Source: an uncultured Collinsella sp. (GTDB taxonomy: Bacteria; Actinomycetota; Coriobacteriia; Coriobacteriales; Coriobacteriaceae). From it: a DNA stretch of 10,616 bases. Of the stretch, positions 7,087 through 10,616 are shown one piece after another (positions within the stretch are counted from its first letter, which is position 1; the number at the start of each line of letters is the position of its first letter). Where the stretch lies: positions 1-10,616 of the forward strand of contig CABUQW010000052.1 of the NCBI GenBank assembly GCA_902493895.1. The letters run 5' to 3'. The notes below the pieces were generated by a model that worked only from the letters and a program-made list of their open reading frames with translations, did no database searches and was not told the origin of the DNA. Both the position numbers and the translations under genes were made by a program.

Positions 7087-7532
7087 TCGGCATCTCTCCT
7101 TTCTTGATTGCGGTCGATAATTTCGTTGGCACGTCTTAGAAGGCGCACCATCTCTTGGGTATCTGTTTCGCCGAGCTGCTCGAGGAAGGCCGCGGTGCGC
7201 TCCTCGAATTCCCGTCGTTTGATTTCGAGATCCTGGAATCCCTTGTCGGTCACCGTGACGTGTACGCGACGACGGTCGGTCTTTGAGTGCTCGCGCTCGA
7301 CCCAGCCCTTGGCTTCGAGAGCGCGTAGGATATTGGCGATGCGGGCGCTCGAGACCCAGGCGCGATCGGCGAGTTCGCTCGGCGTGAGCGAACCGCCAGC
7401 GAGCATGAGGGCGCGCATGACGGCCATCTCGCCGCCGAGGGCTTTGTCCGCAAAGCGCGAAATGCGCTGATGCATGCTGCCGAACTCGGTAAGGAGCTGA
7501 CGCCCAAGTTCACGGAAATCGGTATCTTCCAC
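7083..7532 (-). CDS. MarR-family transcriptional regulator
   Basis: A 149-aa winged-helix regulator of usual MarR length. The helix-turn-helix lies at about 49-80 (LTPSELADRAWVSSARIANI and following) and the wing at 83-98 carries the hallmark DRR, then TVTDKG (DxRxxxxxxTxxG). The flanking N- and C-terminal helices (about 5-40 and 100-145) would form the dimer interface. It is the first gene of the operon and overlaps the exporter gene by four bases, the common arrangement in which a MarR protein represses itself and a drug efflux pump until a ligand binds. The start is GTG at 7532; the purine stretch AGGGG upstream is a mediocre ribosome binding site. The ligand cannot be inferred. Confidence 0.92.
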   Translation of the reverse strand: MEDTDFRELGRQLLTEFGSMHQRISRFADKALGGEMAVMRALMLAGGSLTPSELADRAWVSSARIANILRALEAKGWVEREHSKTDRRRVHVTVTDKGFQDLEIKRREFEERTAAFLEQLGETDTQEMVRLLRRANEIIDRNQERRDAE

Positions 7533-7569
7533 CGAAAACCCCTAACACTAGAAACTATTTTCGGTGAAA
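7527..7569. promoter_or_regulatory. Inverted repeat over the MarR start, candidate autoregulatory operator
   Basis: CACCGAAAA (7530-7538) and TTTTCGGTG (7558-7566) are perfect 9-bp inverted repeats, extendable to 11 of 12 positions, separated by 19 bases. One half overlaps the GTG start codon and the other lies just downstream of a possible minus-strand -10 box, TATCAT (7576-7571). This is where a MarR repressor would block its own operon. The spacing is longer than in a single MarR palindrome, so two dimers or a looped RNA hairpin are alternatives. No good -35 was found. Confidence 0.4.
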
Positions 7570-7615
7570 GATGATACCCCCGCACGCGCACCCTATACGG
7601 TAGATTTTGGGACAT

Positions 7616-7720
7616 GCCTAGAAAACAACCTTTAGGCGACCTCCGTACACCGTCGGTATCAGCAAAGTTAGGGGTAGATCTCTGAGCACGTCCTAAAGCC
7701 CACTCAGAGGCACTTTACCC
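7616..7720. promoter_or_regulatory. Two stem-loops in the divergent marR-pfl intergenic region
   Basis: The first hairpin pairs GCCTAGA (7616-7622) with TTTAGGC (7631-7637), with one G-T pair. The second is larger: GGGTA (7672-7676) with TACCC (7716-7720) encloses the perfect 7-bp pair CTCTGAG (7680-7686) and CTCAGAG (7703-7709). No T-tract follows on either strand. They could be a structured RNA, part of an untranslated leader, or regulator sites. They resemble no riboswitch class I can name. The rest of 7570-8058 holds no credible gene; TATGAT at 7842-7847 is a possible pfl -10 box with no convincing -35. Confidence 0.3.
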
Positions 7721-8058
7721 TGCTAAAGCTGGCATAACAGCTAGAGCGAACGTCGTACAAAGGCAAGGAAAAATAACATACAAATCGGTGAACGGTAGTT
7801 GTTCGCGCTCGCATTTCCTGCGGGTTTGTAAAAAACGCCCTTATGATATAAAAAAAGAAACATATAACAGCCCAGATGGAGAGGGTCGCTATGTTATCCT
7901 TCTCAGACGGGTGAAATCTTGGGTTTTGGGTTGTAGTTCCAAGGTGGACAAACGTTTTCCCTGCACCAACGTGTGGTGAAGAACGGAAGAAGCCGGTAGT
8001 GCAAGCCGAACATTCAAGAATTCAATAAGCAGCGGTGTGAGAGAGCGCCGCATTACAC

Positions 8059-8078
8059 GTAACTAGGAGCGTGGTTAC
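8059..8078 (+). promoter_or_regulatory. Small hairpin presenting the ribosome binding site of the PFL core gene
   Basis: AGGAG (8065-8069) is the only Shine-Dalgarno match, but it lies 12 bases from the ATG at 8082, longer than optimal. GTAAC (8059-8063) and GTTAC (8074-8078) flank it as a 5-bp inverted repeat with AGGAG in the loop. Folding would shorten the effective distance or limit ribosome access. The stem is weak, so any effect is speculative. Confidence 0.3.
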
Positions 8079-8081
8079 ACA

Positions 8082-10133
<2,052 letters not shown>

Positions 10134-10134
10134 C

Positions 10135-10159
10135 TATTGTTAGTGCTATACTAACAATA
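10135..10159 (+). promoter_or_regulatory. 10-bp palindrome centred on an extended -10 promoter motif
   Basis: TATTGTTAGT (10135-10144) and ACTAACAATA (10150-10159) are perfect inverted repeats around a 5-nt centre, starting two bases after the PFL core stop. The palindrome contains TG (10144-10145), one base, then TATACT (10147-10152): an extended -10 promoter match without a clear -35. A protein bound here would cover the promoter. As RNA it would be a hairpin just past the stop, suited to protecting or processing the upstream message. The half-site TTGTTA resembles that of the redox sensor Rex in clostridia, but the halves are 9 apart rather than 6, so Rex binding is not claimed. Confidence 0.45.
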
Positions 10160-10175
10160 ACGATTACTGATTAGC

Positions 10176-10195
10176 GCGCCGGTTTCGGCCGGCGC
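10176..10195 (+). terminator. GC hairpin between the two PFL genes, weak or partial terminator
   Basis: GCGCCGG (10176-10182) and CCGGCGC (10189-10195) form a perfect 7-bp stem with a 6-nt loop. Only CTATTAAT follows, not a T-run, so termination would be inefficient at best. It sits 10 bases upstream of the strong AAGGAG binding site of the next gene. Together with the palindrome before it, it could set the ratio of the two PFL parts by partial termination or RNA processing. Confidence 0.4.
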
Positions 10196-10218
10196 CTATT
10201 AATCGAAGGAGACACATT

Positions 10219-10470
10219 ATGAAGGTTTCTGAAGTTTCCGAGACCCAGGCCGATAACCTGGTCCACATGCTCGACGCTTATGCCGAGAAGGGTGGCCACC
10301 ACCTGAACATCAACGTCTTCAACCGTGAGACGCTGCTCGACGCTCAGGCTCACCCCGAGAAGTACCCGCAGCTGACCATCCGCGTTTCCGGCTATGCCGT
10401 GAACTTCCACACGCTCACCAAGGAGCAGCAGGACGAGGTCATTGCGCGTACCTTCCACGACAAGTTCTAA
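10219..10470 (+). CDS. Stand-alone glycyl-radical domain of pyruvate formate-lyase (GrcA/YfiD-like)
   Basis: This 83-aa protein is the C-terminal domain of PFL made as a separate polypeptide. HLNINVFNRETLLDAQAHPE (28-47) and KYPQLTIRVSGYAVNF (48-63), then LTKEQQDEVIARTF (66-79), align along their length with the end of E. coli PflB. G58 in RVSGYA is the residue that would hold the glycyl radical, installed by the PFL-activating enzyme using S-adenosylmethionine. E. coli YfiD/GrcA is similar but about 127 aa, with an N-terminal extension, and serves beside a complete PFL; here the upstream core lacks this domain, so the small protein should be an obligatory subunit. Its start is secure: AAGGAG lies seven bases before the ATG. 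Core plus domain gives 766 aa, close to the 760 of E. coli PflB, with little overlap or loss. Confidence 0.93.
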   Translation: MKVSEVSETQADNLVHMLDAYAEKGGHHLNINVFNRETLLDAQAHPEKYPQLTIRVSGYAVNFHTLTKEQQDEVIARTFHDKF

Positions 10471-10501
10471 AGGGGTTTAACTCCTGCAGGATCGCCGGGC
10501 C

Positions 10502-10613
10502 GCTTTGGGTTACTTTCCAAAACGTCCTCGGACATGCAAAGGGCTCCGCTGCGCGCTTCGCGCGGCGGAGCCCTTTGCGTCCTGCGGAAATGTTTTGGAA
10601 AGTAACCCAAAGC
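10502..10613. repeat. 112-bp near-perfect palindromic element at the window end
   Basis: Two 22-base arms (10502-10523 and 10592-10613) are exact inverted repeats, beginning GCTTTGGGTTACTTTCC. Inside, GCAAAGGGCTCCGC (10536-10549) pairs perfectly with GCGGAGCCCTTTGC (10565-10578), followed by a T-G pair and GCGCG/CGCGC closing a 3-nt loop. The middle parts (10524-10535 and 10579-10591) do not pair well. The result is a cruciform-sized dyad without an open frame. It begins about 30 bases after the glycyl-radical gene and could act as its transcript end, but no T-tract follows on either strand within the window. A dispersed palindromic repeat or non-autonomous element is as likely. Three bases after the right arm the window ends. 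Confidence 0.7.
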
Positions 10614-10616
10614 TGC

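Noticed and set aside
7788..7979. Possible 63-codon gene in the marR-pfl intergenic region
   Set aside because: No clear ribosome binding site, Cys/Arg/Lys-rich product without motif, and AT-rich DNA more like an untranslated leader.
10135..10159. Rex operator between the PFL genes
   Set aside because: The half-site TTGTTA fits but the spacing is 9 instead of 6 bases, so it was kept only as an unassigned palindrome.
10134..10218. Frameshift or pseudogene explanation for the shortened PFL
   Set aside because: The gap is 85 nt of non-coding structure, the second part has its own ATG and strong RBS, and together the two parts account for nearly the whole of E. coli PflB with no loss or duplication.

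Overview
The window looks like chromosomal DNA from a high-GC anaerobic gut actinobacterium of the class Coriobacteriia, most likely Collinsella or a close relative. The basis is high GC with C/G-ending codons, fermentative pyruvate formate-lyase (PFL), Shine-Dalgarno-led genes and an IS110-family element. The genus is an inference from general familiarity; no database search was possible.

Layout. 1-830 is the 3' part of an IS110-family transposase, followed by a GC-rich tail to about 1040 that could hold the element's bridge RNA. 1041-1254 is non-coding and dense in structure: a 14-bp stem-loop, a 93-nt nested fold, and a 12-bp stem-loop just past the next gene's stop. 1256-2287 (minus) is a class I DAHP synthase, the entry step of aromatic amino acid synthesis, with a good promoter at 2342-2370. 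2510-2735 is an AT-rich element with 30-bp inverted ends that resembles a MITE. 2796-2831 is a clear intrinsic terminator for a minus-strand operon of three overlapping genes (7532 down to 2864): a MarR regulator, a 788-aa ABC exporter half with a large domain between TM1 and TM2, and a 618-aa partner half. Their ATPase motifs predict a heterodimer with one degenerate and one competent ATP site. A divergent intergenic region (7533-8081) holds an operator-like dyad and a hairpin-rich leader.

8082-10470 (plus) is the most interesting part. PFL is encoded as two genes: a 683-aa core with the Cys-Cys active site but no glycyl-radical domain, and a separate 83-aa protein that is just that domain (RVSGYAVNF). 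Together they make one normal-length PFL. The 85-nt gap contains a palindrome centred on an extended -10 promoter match, a GC hairpin and a strong RBS, so the radical domain may be made at its own level. This resembles a permanent version of the 'spare part' that YfiD/GrcA gives oxygen-damaged PFL in E. coli. The window ends in a 112-bp near-perfect palindrome (10502-10613).

No tRNA, rRNA or CRISPR array was seen. Most long open frames opposite the genes are GC-driven shadows and are omitted.
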